From Hyphomicrobiales bacterium (GTDB lineage: Bacteria; Pseudomonadota; Alphaproteobacteria; Rhizobiales; NORP267), in contig JAUYJB010000014.1 in NCBI GenBank assembly GCA_030688605.1, positions 1-63,813 of the forward strand: a DNA stretch of 63,813 bases, read 5' to 3'. The position numbers and the translations under genes were made by a program. Positions 1-8,603 of this stretch are shown here, one piece after another. The notes beneath the pieces were generated by a model, which saw only the letters and a program-made list of their open reading frames with translations, was not told the DNA's origin and did not search any database. Positions within the stretch are counted from its first letter, which is position 1. Each line of letters begins with the position of its first letter.

Positions 1-1
1 G

Positions 2-874
2 CTGCAGGAGAACGAGATCATCACCACCATCATGCCGCTGCCCGAGGACGAGGCGAGCTGGGAGGGACTGCACGTCATGTTCGCGACCACGGGCGGCACC
101 GTGCGGCGCAACGACCTCGCCGACTTCGTGCAGATCTACCGCAACGGCAAGATCGCCATGAAGCTCGACGAGGGCGAGGCGATCGTCGACGTGCATATCT
201 GCGCCGACGACCAGGACGTGCTGCTGACCACCGCGCTCGGCCAGTGCATCCGCTTCCGGGTCACCGACATCAGGGTGTTCAAGGGCCGCGACTCCGTCGG
301 CGTGCGCGGCATCAAGCTGACGGAGGGGGACCGGGTCATCTCTATGTCGCTGCTCTACCATGTCGAGGCGACGCCGGCCGAGCGCGCCGCCTATCTGAAG
401 CGCGCCGCGGCAATGCGCCGGGCGGCAAACGGCGAGGAGAGCGTCGAGGAACCGGCGCTCGAAGGCGAGGAGGTCGATGAGGAGGCCGAGCTCGGCACCG
501 AGCGCTACGCCGAGATGGGGGCGGCCGAGCAGTTCGTGCTGGCGGTTTCAGAGAACGGCTACGGCAAGCGCAGCTCATCTTACGAGTACCGGGCCTCCGG
601 GCGCGGCGGCAAGGGCATCATCGCCATGACTGTGAACGAGCGCAACGGGCCTCTCGTCGCCTCCTTCCCGGTCGAGGACGGCGACCAGATCATGTTGGTG
701 ACCGACGGCGGGCAGCTGATCCGTTGCCCGGTCGACGGCATCCGCATCATCGGCCGCTCGACGCAAGGGGTCATCGTCTTCGACACCGCGGAGGGCGAGC
801 GGGTGGTCTCGGTCGAGCATATCCGCGAGGAGGAAGAGGCGGAGGAGGGCGCGGCGGAGAATAATGGCGAATAA
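2..874 (+). CDS. gyrA: DNA gyrase subunit A, C-terminal part (5' end outside window)
   Basis: Only the C-terminal beta-pinwheel domain is present. The frame is open from base 2 and runs about 290 codons to TAA at 872-874. Visible family features are the start ENEIITTIMPLPED, the blade sequence VMFATTGGTVRRNDL, and a degenerate GyrA-box-like GRGGKG turn near position 600. This domain wraps DNA, and with GyrB the enzyme introduces negative supercoils using ATP. There is an acidic linker (EEVDEEAELG) between blades and an acidic tail (EEEEAEEGA), as is common in gyrase A proteins. The catalytic tyrosine lies upstream of the window. Synteny with coaD and the queuosine genes downstream is typical of Rhizobiales. 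Confidence 0.97.
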   Translation: MQENEIITTIMPLPEDEASWEGLHVMFATTGGTVRRNDLADFVQIYRNGKIAMKLDEGEAIVDVHICADDQDVLLTTALGQCIRFRVTDIRVFKGRDSVGVRGIKLTEGDRVISMSLLYHVEATPAERAAYLKRAAAMRRAANGEESVEEPALEGEEVDEEAELGTERYAEMGAAEQFVLAVSENGYGKRSSSYEYRASGRGGKGIIAMTVNERNGPLVASFPVEDGDQIMLVTDGGQLIRCPVDGIRIIGRSTQGVIVFDTAEGERVVSVEHIREEEEAEEGAAENNGE

Positions 875-920
875 GCCGGTGTTCGCTCTTGTAGAATCGG
901 TTCACGTCCGTATTCCGTTC

Positions 921-1010
921 ACCGTCACCCCGACGAAAGTCGGGGGCCGGAGGCAATCCGCGTGGCGGTACGCGATGCTGCTCCTGGATACCGGCTTTCG
1001 CCGGTACGAC
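921..1010. repeat. Intergenic palindromic repeat with two GNRA/TTTC hairpins
   Basis: The 203-base gap after gyrA holds two perfect hairpins. CCCCGAC-GAAA-GTCGGGG lies at 928-945 and TACCGGC-TTTC-GCCGGTA at 989-1006. No U-tract follows either, so they do not look like a classical intrinsic terminator. The wording (CACCCCGACGAAAGTCGGGG, then a GGATACCGGC...GCCGGTACGACG segment) is that of dispersed intergenic repeats common in alphaproteobacteria. Loosely similar tracts occur at about 51.2-51.3 kb and 61.2-61.3 kb. Function unknown; mRNA 3'-end stabilisation is possible. Confidence 0.6.
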
Positions 1011-1077
1011 GAGGGTGGGCGGTGAAGCATTACCTTGCCGCTGGCGCGGGCGACCCGCAAGTGGCAATGTCGCGGCC

Positions 1078-1692
1078 ATGAATCTGGAGCTCTTCAGCGC
1101 ATTTCTGCTGCTCGCGGTCGTGCTTTTCCTGTCGCCCGGGCCGATCGTCACCCTGGTCGTCGCCACCGGGGTCACCCAGGGCATGCGGGCGGCGCTGTTG
1201 ACCGTCGCCGGCACGACGCTCGCCAACGGCCTGTTGCTGGCGATGATCGCGGCGGGCCTGACCTGGCTGATCCATACCTCCTCGGTGCTGTTCGAATATG
1301 TGCGCTTTGCAGGCGCCGCCTATCTCATCTGGCTCGGCATCCAAGCGTGGCGCCACGCAGACCAGGGCATGGAGGTCATCGCGCCGCCAGGGCGCGTCAA
1401 TTTCTGGCGCGGCTTCTGGGTCGCCCTGTCAAACCCCAAGACCATCGCCTTCTTTTCCGCCTTCCTGCCGCAGTTCGTCGACCCGGCGCTTCCGGCGGGG
1501 CCGCAGATAGCGCTGATGTGCCTGGCCTCGGTGATGCTCGGCGGCGTGCTCGATTCGAGCTACGCGGTTGCCGCCGGCGCCGGCAGGGCGTTCCTGTTCA
1601 CGCCGGCGCGCACGCGGATGATGGGCCGCGCCTCGGGGCTGGTGCTGATCGGCGGCGGAATATGGTTGGCGCTGGCGCGCCGGGCGCCGTGA
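1078..1692 (+). CDS. LysE/RhtB-family amino-acid or metabolite exporter
   Basis: A 204-residue hydrophobic protein with the LysE/RhtB signature: the first helix ends in LSPGP (about residues 17-21), followed by VTLVVATGVTQGMRAAL, and a second conserved segment VALSNPKTIAFFSAFLPQF lies near residue 120. Members are inner-membrane exporters of amino acids such as lysine, homoserine or threonine, but the substrate cannot be read from sequence. The ATG at 1078 is chosen because the first helix begins directly after it; an in-frame start 63 bases upstream would add a non-conserved basic segment lying in the upstream repeat. Convergent with the damaged cytochrome gene 6 bases downstream. Confidence 0.88.
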   Translation: MNLELFSAFLLLAVVLFLSPGPIVTLVVATGVTQGMRAALLTVAGTTLANGLLLAMIAAGLTWLIHTSSVLFEYVRFAGAAYLIWLGIQAWRHADQGMEVIAPPGRVNFWRGFWVALSNPKTIAFFSAFLPQFVDPALPAGPQIALMCLASVMLGGVLDSSYAVAAGAGRAFLFTPARTRMMGRASGLVLIGGGIWLALARRAP

Positions 1693-1698
1693 TGGCGT

Positions 1699-2264
1699 CT
1701 ATTGGCTCTCGCGCTTTTCTCCGGTGACCATGGACCAGGCCAGGTTCTCCTGGTGCGCATAGCTCGCACCGCGATCAGCAGGAGCAGCACGTTGGACAAT
1801 GCCTCGTGCAGCTCCTTGGCGGCCTCTCCGCGCCCGTCCTCTTCGTCGTCGTCGCGGGCGGCGGCGGGCGCCGCGAACAGGCTGGTGGTCACCGCGGCGA
1901 GCTGCGTTTCATCGCCCCGATAGGCGATGTGGCCGGTCCACACGACCGCGGCGATCGTGATCATTAGGGCCAGGACACTTAAGCCGCCGGCCGGGCTGTG
2001 CCCGATATAGCGCTTCGAGCGCAGCCGGATGAGGTCGCGCGCATAGGCGACCACAGTCCCCAGCGGGAACAGGAAATCGCTGAAGCGGGCGTGTTCCGGC
2101 CCGACGAACCCCCACAGAATGCGTAAGCCGATGATCCCGGCGACGTAATATCCAGCCACGACGTGCAGCAAGAGCGCGTCGTCCTCGGTCACGAAACAGA
2201 TCAAGATCGCGGCAACCATGCTCCAATGAAAAGAACGCACGAACAGGTCCCAAACCCTGACCAT
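1699..2264 (-). pseudogene. Frameshifted cytochrome b561-type membrane protein (di-heme b)
   Basis: The N-terminal ~165 residues read as a cytochrome b561 / hydrogenase-type b subunit: MVRVWDLFVRSFHWSM (heme His in helix 1), LLLHVVAGYYVAG (helix 2 His) and ELHEALSNVLLLLIAV (helix 4). At about 1762-1770 the reading frame changes. The expected ending SYAHQENLAWSMVTGEKRES-stop (TAG at 1701-1699) is present but in another frame, and the segment that normally follows IAV (an HVAGV-like stretch with the last heme-ligand His) is missing. A small deletion, of length 1 modulo 3, explains this. The start ATG at 2264 has GGAGGAA eight bases upstream. Either a real pseudogene or an assembly/sequencing error. 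Confidence 0.75.
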
Positions 2265-2443
2265 GAGTGATTCCTCCATATCCCGATTGCGGGGGCGAAC
2301 GTCCGACCACAATCATTCGACTTCAATATGGCGGTGTCGCCGCCAGCGGCGCAGTGCGCCGCCTTGCCGCAGGAAAGCGGTGGAACGTGGCGGCGCTGTT
2401 TCCTGTTGCGTTAACGCCGCCTTGCAATTATCCGGGTAGGGCC

Positions 2444-2941
2444 ATGCGCTTGACCGGTCTATATCCGGGCACCTTCGATCCGGTGACCAACGGGCATCTC
2501 GACGTCATCGCGCGCGCCTGCGCCATCGTCGATCGGCTGGTCATTGCCATCGGCGTGCATCACGGCAAGGAGCCGCTTTTTTCTGCCGACGAGCGCATCG
2601 AGATGCTGCAGCGGGAGACCGCCGGGATTGCCGAAAACAGCGGCGCCGTGATCGACGTCGTCACCTTCGACGGGCTGGTCGTCGACATGGCCCGCGAGGA
2701 GGATGCGACCTTGCTGTTTCGCGGCCTGCGCAACGGAACCGACTTCGACTATGAGATACAGATGGCCGGGATGAATGGCGCCATGGCGCCGGAAGTCCAG
2801 ACCGTGTTCCTGCCGGCTTCCGCCGAGGTGCGTCATATCGCGGCCTCTTTGGTGCGGCAGATCGCTTCCATGGGCGGAGATGTCGATGCATTCGTGCCGC
2901 CGCTGGTCGCCGAGCGGCTGCGCGAGCACTATGGTAGCTGA
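2444..2941 (+). CDS. coaD: Phosphopantetheine adenylyltransferase (CoA biosynthesis)
   Basis: 165 residues, the normal CoaD length. The protein opens [20 protein letters not shown], containing the nucleotidyltransferase T/HxGH motif (TNGH, residues 15-18). [13 protein letters not shown] is the conserved central pantetheine-binding segment. It transfers AMP from ATP to 4'-phosphopantetheine, the penultimate step of coenzyme A synthesis, in the cytoplasm. The start at 2444 is set by homology; the upstream in-frame extension is not conserved. It heads a co-directional run with the cyclophilin, queA and tgt, the usual neighbours in Rhizobiales. Confidence 0.96.
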   Translation: MRLTGLYPGTFDPVTNGHLDVIARACAIVDRLVIAIGVHHGKEPLFSADERIEMLQRETAGIAENSGAVIDVVTFDGLVVDMAREEDATLLFRGLRNGTDFDYEIQMAGMNGAMAPEVQTVFLPASAEVRHIAASLVRQIASMGGDVDAFVPPLVAERLREHYGS

Positions 2942-2982
2942 AGCTGCCGCCCCCACCGTCACGCAACGATGAGGAGATCAGG

Positions 2983-3453
2983 ATGGCCCAGCAGGACCCG
3001 GAGAATACATTGATCATGGAAACGTCGCAGGGCCAGGTGGTCATCGCGCTCAGGCCCGATCTGGCGCCGACCCATGTCTCGCGCATCAAGGAGCTGGCGC
3101 GGGAAAGCTTCTATGATGGCGTCGTCTTCCACCGGGTGATCGACGGCTTCATGGCGCAGACGGGCGATCCGACCGCGACCGGAACCGGCGGCTCGGGCCA
3201 GAGACTGACGGCCGAATTCAGCGAGGAGTCGCATGTGCGCGGCACCTGCGCCATGGCCCGCGCCCAGGATCCCGACAGCGCCGACAGTCAGTTTTTCATC
3301 TGCTTTGGCGACGCCCCCTGGCTCGACGGCCAATACACGGTGTGGGGTCAGGTCGTCGAGGGGATGGACAGCGTCGACAAGATCAAGCGCGGCGAGCCGG
3401 TCAGCGACCCGGACAGGATCGTCAGCTTGCGCGTCGCCGCCGACGTCGCCTAA
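2983..3453 (+). CDS. Cyclophilin-type peptidyl-prolyl cis-trans isomerase, cytoplasmic
   Basis: 156 residues forming one cyclophilin domain without a signal peptide, so probably cytoplasmic. Recognisable segments are [20 protein letters not shown] (catalytic Arg within FHRV), [20 protein letters not shown] and the [12 protein letters not shown] strand. It accelerates proline isomerisation during protein folding. The ribosome site GAGGAGATCAGG sits just before the ATG. It is 41 bases after coaD and 23 bases before queA, so probably cotranscribed with both. Confidence 0.95.
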   Translation: MAQQDPENTLIMETSQGQVVIALRPDLAPTHVSRIKELARESFYDGVVFHRVIDGFMAQTGDPTATGTGGSGQRLTAEFSEESHVRGTCAMARAQDPDSADSQFFICFGDAPWLDGQYTVWGQVVEGMDSVDKIKRGEPVSDPDRIVSLRVAADVA

Positions 3454-3476
3454 AGGCTCGGACTACGGGACCCAGG

Positions 3477-4562
3477 GTGCGTGTCGATGACTTCGATTTC
3501 GAGCTGCCGGAAGAGCGGATCGCCCTGCGCCCGGTCGAGCCGCGCGATAGGGCGCGGCTATTGGTGGTGCGGCCGGGCGCAACGCCGGAATTCGAGGACC
3601 GGATGTTTTCCGACCTGCCGGACCTGCTCGATCCCGCCGACATCCTGGTGTGCAACGATACCAGTGTGATCCACGCCCGGCTGACGGGCTGGCGAACGCG
3701 GGAGGCGGCGCGCGCCGCAATCGAGGTGACGCTGCACAGGCGCGGCGACGCGGCGACCTGGCGCGCCTTCGCCAAGCCAGCGCGGCGACTCAAGGTCGGC
3801 GACCGGGTGTCATTCGGCGCCGACGAGGGGGCGTGCCTCGCAGGCGCCCTCGACGGGACGATCGCCGCCAAGGGAACCGGCGGCGAGGTCACCATCGCCT
3901 TCGATTTTGCAGGCCCGGTGCTCGACGAGGCGATCGCGGCGGCGGGCGTCATGCCGCTGCCGCCCTATATCGCCTCGCGCCGCGCGCCCGACGAACGGGA
4001 CGAGACTGACTATCAGACCGTCTTTGCCCGCGAGGAGGGAGCGGTTGCCGCGCCAACGGCGGCGCTGCATTTCACCGAGGCGCTGCTCGAGCGGCTATCG
4101 GGGCGCGGTGTCAAGACGGTCTTCGTGACCCTGCATGTCGGCGCCGGGACGTTTCTGCCGGTCAAGGCGGAGGATACCGCCGACCACCGCATGCAGGCTG
4201 AGTGGGGCACGATCGGCGCAGAGGCGGCACAGGAGATCAACCGCGCCCGGGCGGCCGGCGGCAGGGTCGTCGCCGCTGGAACGACGTCGCTGCGGCTGAT
4301 CGAGGCGGCGGCGCGGCCGGACGGCGAGGTGACCGCCTTTGCCGGCGAGACCGACCTCTTCATCACGCCGGGCTACCGTTTCAATTCCGTCGACCGGCTG
4401 ATCACCAATTTCCACCTGCCGCGCTCGACCCTGTTCATGCTGGTATCCGCCTTTTCCGGACTTGACCGCATGCGCCGCGCCTATGCCCACGCGATTGCCG
4501 AGGGCTACCGCTTCTATTCATATGGCGATGCCTGCCTGCTGCACCCCGAGGCGGCGCGATGA
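3477..4562 (+). CDS. queA: S-adenosylmethionine:tRNA ribosyltransferase-isomerase (queuosine pathway)
   Basis: 361 residues. The GTG at 3477 is chosen because the product then begins [19 protein letters not shown], the canonical QueA N-terminus; no ATG is available there. QueA moves the ribosyl part of SAM onto preQ1 at tRNA position 34, giving epoxyqueuosine. Conserved blocks include [26 protein letters not shown] and the C-terminal [22 protein letters not shown] (quoted in part). It overlaps tgt by four bases (ATGA), so the two are translationally coupled. tRNA substrates would be those with GUN anticodons. Confidence 0.96.
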   Translation: MRVDDFDFELPEERIALRPVEPRDRARLLVVRPGATPEFEDRMFSDLPDLLDPADILVCNDTSVIHARLTGWRTREAARAAIEVTLHRRGDAATWRAFAKPARRLKVGDRVSFGADEGACLAGALDGTIAAKGTGGEVTIAFDFAGPVLDEAIAAAGVMPLPPYIASRRAPDERDETDYQTVFAREEGAVAAPTAALHFTEALLERLSGRGVKTVFVTLHVGAGTFLPVKAEDTADHRMQAEWGTIGAEAAQEINRARAAGGRVVAAGTTSLRLIEAAARPDGEVTAFAGETDLFITPGYRFNSVDRLITNFHLPRSTLFMLVSAFSGLDRMRRAYAHAIAEGYRFYSYGDACLLHPEAAR

Positions 4563-5689
4563 GCGGCTTTTTCTTCAAGCTTATCGCCGAGGACAAGGCG
4601 GCGCGACGCGGCGAGATCGAGACCCGGCATGGGCGCGTGCGCACGCCGGCCTTCATGCCTGTCGGCACCCAGGCGACCGTCAAGGCGCTCTATCCCCAAC
4701 AGGTCAGGGAGGCGGGCGCCGACATGGTGCTCGCCAACACCTACCATCTGATGCTGCGGCCGGGCGCGGAGCGCATCGCGACCCTTGGCGGCCTGCACCG
4801 CTTCATGAACTGGGATGGGCCGATCCTCACCGATTCCGGCGGATTCCAGGTCATGTCGCTCGCCAAGCTCAGGAAAGTGTCCGACCAGGGGGTCACCTTC
4901 CAGTCCCATCTCGACGGAACGACCCATCAACTGACGCCCGAGCGGGCGGTCGAGATCCAGACCCTGCTCGGCGCCGACATCCAGATGCAGCTCGACGAAT
5001 GCATCGCCTCGCCGGCAAGCCGCGCCGAGGCCGGGCGCGCCATGCGGCTTTCGCTCGCCTGGGCCGAGCGCGCGCGGGCGAGCTTTTCCGGCGCCAAGGG
5101 CCGAGCCCTGTTCGGAATCGTACAGGGCAACGTCTTCGAGGATCTGCGAACCGAGTCGGCGCGGGCGCTTGTGGACATGGACTTTGCCGGCTACGCCATC
5201 GGCGGGCTGGCCGTCGGCGAAGGGCAGGAACTGATGCTCAAGGTGCTCGACTTCACGGTGCCGCTGTTGCCGGCGCAAAAACCGCGCTACCTGATGGGGG
5301 TGGGAACGCCAGAGGACATCCTTGAATCGGTTTCCCGCGGCATCGACATGTTCGATTGCGTGATTCCGACCCGCGCGGGCCGCCACGGGCACGCCTACAC
5401 GCGGCTCGGCCGGCTTAACCTGCGCAATGCGCGTCATGTCGAAGATGCCGGCCCGCTCGACCCGGAAAGCAACTGCCCCGCGGCGAGTTCCTACTCCCGC
5501 GCGTATCTGCATCATCTGGTCAAGGCGGGGGAATATTTGGGCGCCATGCTGTTGAGCTGGGCCAATGTCGCCTATTATGAAGGACTCATGGCCGGTATCC
5601 GCGAGGCCATATCGCAGGGACGGTTCGAGGCGTTCCGGCGCGAGACCCTGGCCGATCTTGCCCGCGGCGGCGAATCCGCGCAGGGATGA
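4559..5689 (+). CDS. tgt: tRNA-guanine transglycosylase, with the usual zinc site largely lost
   Basis: 376 residues, normal for a bacterial Tgt, which swaps guanine-34 for preQ1 in tRNA. The catalytic Asp in TDSGGFQ (D92) and nucleophile Asp in [13 protein letters not shown] (D266) are intact. The structural zinc site is not. Where E. coli and Zymomonas enzymes have CxCxxC followed by a His about 26 residues on, this protein has S304-N-C306-P-A-A309, and the His position in the segment [10 protein letters not shown] is Ala335. Only Cys306 remains. Flanking residues (SRAYLHHL) are conserved, so this is not a frameshift. ATGA overlap with queA. Confidence 0.95.
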   Translation: MSGFFFKLIAEDKAARRGEIETRHGRVRTPAFMPVGTQATVKALYPQQVREAGADMVLANTYHLMLRPGAERIATLGGLHRFMNWDGPILTDSGGFQVMSLAKLRKVSDQGVTFQSHLDGTTHQLTPERAVEIQTLLGADIQMQLDECIASPASRAEAGRAMRLSLAWAERARASFSGAKGRALFGIVQGNVFEDLRTESARALVDMDFAGYAIGGLAVGEGQELMLKVLDFTVPLLPAQKPRYLMGVGTPEDILESVSRGIDMFDCVIPTRAGRHGHAYTRLGRLNLRNARHVEDAGPLDPESNCPAASSYSRAYLHHLVKAGEYLGAMLLSWANVAYYEGLMAGIREAISQGRFEAFRRETLADLARGGESAQG

Positions 5690-5743
5690 GCGCGGCAAAT
5701 GGTTTCCTAGGTTCGGATAATGCTCTATAGCTGCCGCGCTCAA

Positions 5744-5819
5744 GAGCCCGTAGCTCAGTTGGCAGAGCAACTGACTTTTAATCAGTAGGTCCTCGGTTCG
5801 AATCCGAGCGGGCTCACCA
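5744..5819 (+). tRNA. tRNA-Lys (anticodon TTT)
   Basis: 76 bases with encoded CCA. Acceptor GAGCCCG (5744-5750) pairs with CGGGCTC (5809-5815). The D-arm contains GCTCAGTTGGCAGAGC, the anticodon arm is ACTGA-CTTTTAA-TCAGT with TTT in the loop, and the T-arm is CTCGG-TTCGAAT-CCGAG. The discriminator is A, followed by CCA at 5817-5819. The cloverleaf is complete. It lies 54 bases after tgt; no clear terminator follows. Confidence 0.97.
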
Positions 5820-5827
5820 ACGCTTTC

Positions 5828-5930
5828 AAGCGGTTATCGTGAGGGCGATTGGACGGAAACATTGCCTTGCAGCGGGATGATTTCGCGCCGCGCCTTGCCG
5901 GATGAACCGATTTGACCGATCCAGTTGACC
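5828..5930. repeat. Degenerate, internally deleted relative of the 264 bp inverted-repeat element
   Basis: Just 3' of tRNA-Lys. The tract contains CGGGATGATTTCGCGCCG (5873-5890) and CCGGATGAACCGATTTGACC (around 5898-5917). Both closely match, in the same order, internal segments of the element at 46344-46607, where the corresponding text is CGGGATGATTTTGCGCCG and CCGGATGAACCGATTTGGCC. The material between is deleted and the termini are barely recognisable (AGCGGTTAT near 5829). Judged by eye; an alignment would settle it. Confidence 0.45.
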
Positions 5931-5934
5931 CCAG

Positions 5935-7686
5935 ATGACCGGCCAACACACCAACTCCACCCGCGAAGGAGGCCCGGCGCAACCGGCTGCCGGGCAGCCC
6001 CGAAGGGAGTTGGCCGGAGGCGGGTTCTGTGTCTCGTTCCTCGACCGCATCGCGGCTTCGAGGGGGCTGAGCACCGCCGCGATCATCATTGTCGCGCTGT
6101 TCTGCTTTCTGCCGGGCTTGACCAGCATCGATCCCGTCGACCGCGACGAAGCCAGATTTGCCCAGGCGAGCCGGCAAATGCTCGAAACCGGCGACTTCGT
6201 CGACATCCGGTTCCAGGACCAAACGCGCTACAAGAAGCCGATCGGCATTTATTGGCTGCAGGTGGCGGCGGCCGAGATCGTCGGCGACGGCGCCGCCTCG
6301 CCGATCTGGGTCTACCGCTTGCCGTCGCTCCTCGGCGCTCTGGCGGCGGCGCTGCTCACCTGGTGGACGGCGCTGGCCCTTGCCAGCCGCCGCGCGGCGC
6401 TTCTCGCCGGCCTCGTGATGGCCGCCAGTCTGCTGCTTGTCGTCGAGGCCCATCTGGCAAAGACGGACGCCGTGCTGCTGGCGACGGTCTTGCTCGCGCA
6501 CGGGGCGCTGGCGCGGATCTGGCTCGCAGACGGCGACCGGCCGTACCTTGGCCTTGCGGCCCTGTTCTGGACCGCGATCGGTCTAGGCATCCTGGTAAAG
6601 GGACCGATCATCCTGCTCGTCACCGGACTTACCGTCGCCATATTGATGGCGGCCGGCGGTCGACGCGGGCTTGCGCGGCGTCTTGCGGCATGGCGGGGCT
6701 TGGCATGGGCCGCCGCCCTGGTCGCGCCCTGGTTCGTGGCGATTACGATGGCGTCCGGCGGCAGTTTCGTCGCCGAGTCGGTCGGCGGCGACATGCTCGC
6801 CAAGGTTTTCAGCGTCCGGGAGTCGCACGGCGCGCCGCCGGGGACCTACGCGCTGCTGCTGTTCATCAGCTTCTGGCCCGGCGCGGCCTATCTTGCCCTC
6901 GGCGCTCCGTTTATCCGCGACAATGGGCGCCGCCCGGCGATTCTGTTTTCCCTTGCCTGGGCGCTGCCGACCTGGATCGTGTTCGAACTCATCGCAACCA
7001 AGCTTCCGCATTACGTTCTGCCGACCTATCCGGCGCTGGCGATTCTCGCAGCGACCAGCATCGACGAGGGGGCGGTGCGCGTGCGCGGATGGCTCGGTCA
7101 TGTCGTCGGCTTCAACATTGTCGCCGTCCCGCTCGGGTTCTCTATCGGCGTGCCGATACTGTTCTATCTGTTCGAGGGGCGGCTGCCGGCGACGGCGGTG
7201 GGCGTGTTTCTCTGCGCCGTCATCGCCGCAACGCTCGCCTGGTGGCTGCTGGCGGTGAAGGGGAGGGCGGCGACGTCTGTTGTGACGTCACTGGCAGCGG
7301 CAACGCTTCTCTATATCGGCATGTTCGGGATCGCCTTCCCCGACATGACGTCCATTCGCGTCGCCAGCCGGCTGGTCGAAGCCGGGCGTGCGGCTGTCTC
7401 CTGCTCGGAGCCGGAATTCGCCGTCGCCGGGCTCGGCGAGCCGAGCCTGGTATTTGCCGCCGGCACCAGGACGCCGCTGACGGGAGGCGATGGCGCCGCC
7501 GATTTCCTAGCCGTAGGCGGCTGCCGGGTCGCATTCGTGGAGCTGCGCGCGCTGCAGACGTTCCAGAGCCGGGCCGAGGACCTCGGCATCTCGGTCGAGA
7601 AGAAGGGCGCCGTCAGCGGCTATAATATCGGCCGCCCGCGGCCGGTGACGCTTGAGCTGTACGTCAACAGGGACGCCGCGCCATGA
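5935..7686 (+). CDS. ArnT-like (GT83) polyprenyl-phosphate-sugar transferase
   Basis: 583 residues, polytopic membrane protein. After one N-terminal helix, the first periplasmic loop carries the catalytic motif DRDEARFAQASRQMLETGDF (residues 69-88), followed by YKKPIGIYWLQ, the signature of ArnT / RgtA-D type GT83 enzymes. These use an undecaprenyl-phosphate-linked sugar as donor and glycosylate lipid A or LPS core on the periplasmic side. A soluble C-terminal part follows about ten further helices. It overlaps the PAP2 gene by four bases (ATGA) and belongs to a four-gene unit with GT2 and LAB-N genes. The exact sugar is not determinable; galacturonic acid is my inference from the adjacent ugd and from Rhizobiales precedent. 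Confidence 0.88.
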   Translation: MTGQHTNSTREGGPAQPAAGQPRRELAGGGFCVSFLDRIAASRGLSTAAIIIVALFCFLPGLTSIDPVDRDEARFAQASRQMLETGDFVDIRFQDQTRYKKPIGIYWLQVAAAEIVGDGAASPIWVYRLPSLLGALAAALLTWWTALALASRRAALLAGLVMAASLLLVVEAHLAKTDAVLLATVLLAHGALARIWLADGDRPYLGLAALFWTAIGLGILVKGPIILLVTGLTVAILMAAGGRRGLARRLAAWRGLAWAAALVAPWFVAITMASGGSFVAESVGGDMLAKVFSVRESHGAPPGTYALLLFISFWPGAAYLALGAPFIRDNGRRPAILFSLAWALPTWIVFELIATKLPHYVLPTYPALAILAATSIDEGAVRVRGWLGHVVGFNIVAVPLGFSIGVPILFYLFEGRLPATAVGVFLCAVIAATLAWWLLAVKGRAATSVVTSLAAATLLYIGMFGIAFPDMTSIRVASRLVEAGRAAVSCSEPEFAVAGLGEPSLVFAAGTRTPLTGGDGAADFLAVGGCRVAFVELRALQTFQSRAEDLGISVEKKGAVSGYNIGRPRPVTLELYVNRDAAP

Positions 7687-8561
7687 CCGAGACCGGCGAC
7701 CGCAGGCGGCTGGTGTACCGCCTCGGCGAGCGGTTTCGACGCAATGGCGCGGCGGTTGTCAGCCGGCTGCGCGGCAAGCGAACGGCATTGCCGCCCGACG
7801 CGCGCAATCGCTCCCTCCGTATCGGCCTCGTCATCGCCGCCCTGACGGTGCTATCGATCCTAGTGGCGGCGATCTTTCTCGACGGGCCGTCGGTCCTTTG
7901 GGTGCGCTCCCGGTCGGCGTCGGTCAATCACGTATTCCAGGCCATCACCGGCCTCGGCAAGTCGAACTGGATCCTGATCCCGACGGCGATTCTGGTTCTG
8001 CTGCTGCTCTTCGGCGACTGGCAAAGGGTCGACCGGGCGACGCGACTGGCCTGGTCGACAATCGGCGCGCTCGCCTTCTACCTCTTCGCCGCCGTCGCCG
8101 GCTCGGGGATCGCCGTCAACATCATCAAGCCGTTCGTCGGCCGCGTGCGGCCTCTCGTCTTCGAAGCGGTCGACCCGTTCAATTTTCACCCGTTTCGGCC
8201 CGGCTACGACCATGCAAGCTTCCCTTCGGCCCATGCCACCACCATGGGCGCGCTGATCGTCGCAGGCTGCCTCATCTTTCCGCGCTGGCGGCCGGCCATC
8301 ATTGCCGCCGGATTCGTGATCGCGGCAAGCCGGGTGATGGTGCGGGCGCACTATCCGAGCGATGTCGTCGGCGGCCTGGCCCTCGGCGGTCTGTTCGCCT
8401 ATGGGATGGCGCGTTTCCTGGCCGGCATCGGGTACGGCTTTTCACACCGGCCGCACGCCACCATAAGGGCGCGGACCGAAGTCGTCCGCCGCGCTTTCGC
8501 CCGCCGCGGCGGACCGCGCCGGATGCTGGCCGGGCTTGTGAAGGCACTCGAAGCTCGCTAG
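7683..8561 (+). CDS. PAP2-superfamily membrane phosphatase (LpxE/LpxF or undecaprenyl-PP phosphatase type)
   Basis: 292 residues, about six helices. All three PAP2 signatures are present: KPFVGRVRP (149-157), FPSAHA (180-185) and SRVMVRAHYPSD (216-227), supplying the catalytic His pair and Asp. A basic cytoplasmic N-terminus (~45 residues) and basic C-terminus flank the core. In this gene set it could remove lipid A phosphates before sugar addition (as LpxE/LpxF do) or recycle the lipid carrier. The stop TAG lies in a CTAGAGCATTC string resembling the ends of the CTAGAGC repeats elsewhere in the window. Starts inside the GT83 stop (ATGA). Confidence 0.88.
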   Translation: MTETGDRRRLVYRLGERFRRNGAAVVSRLRGKRTALPPDARNRSLRIGLVIAALTVLSILVAAIFLDGPSVLWVRSRSASVNHVFQAITGLGKSNWILIPTAILVLLLLFGDWQRVDRATRLAWSTIGALAFYLFAAVAGSGIAVNIIKPFVGRVRPLVFEAVDPFNFHPFRPGYDHASFPSAHATTMGALIVAGCLIFPRWRPAIIAAGFVIAASRVMVRAHYPSDVVGGLALGGLFAYGMARFLAGIGYGFSHRPHATIRARTEVVRRAFARRGGPRRMLAGLVKALEAR

Positions 8562-8603
8562 AGCATTCGCCGGGCGTGATGCAGTCCATGATCCGAGGAT
8601 TCA

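Noticed and set aside
5744-5935. tRNA-Lys as attachment site of an integrated element
   Set aside because: No integrase follows and no second copy of the tRNA 3' end was seen; the downstream tract is only a decayed short repeat.
5782-6501. Minus-strand frame starting near tRNA-Lys and carrying SPLGFEPRT
   Set aside because: The string is the well-known false translation of the tRNA T-arm region; the rest is antisense to the GT83 gene.
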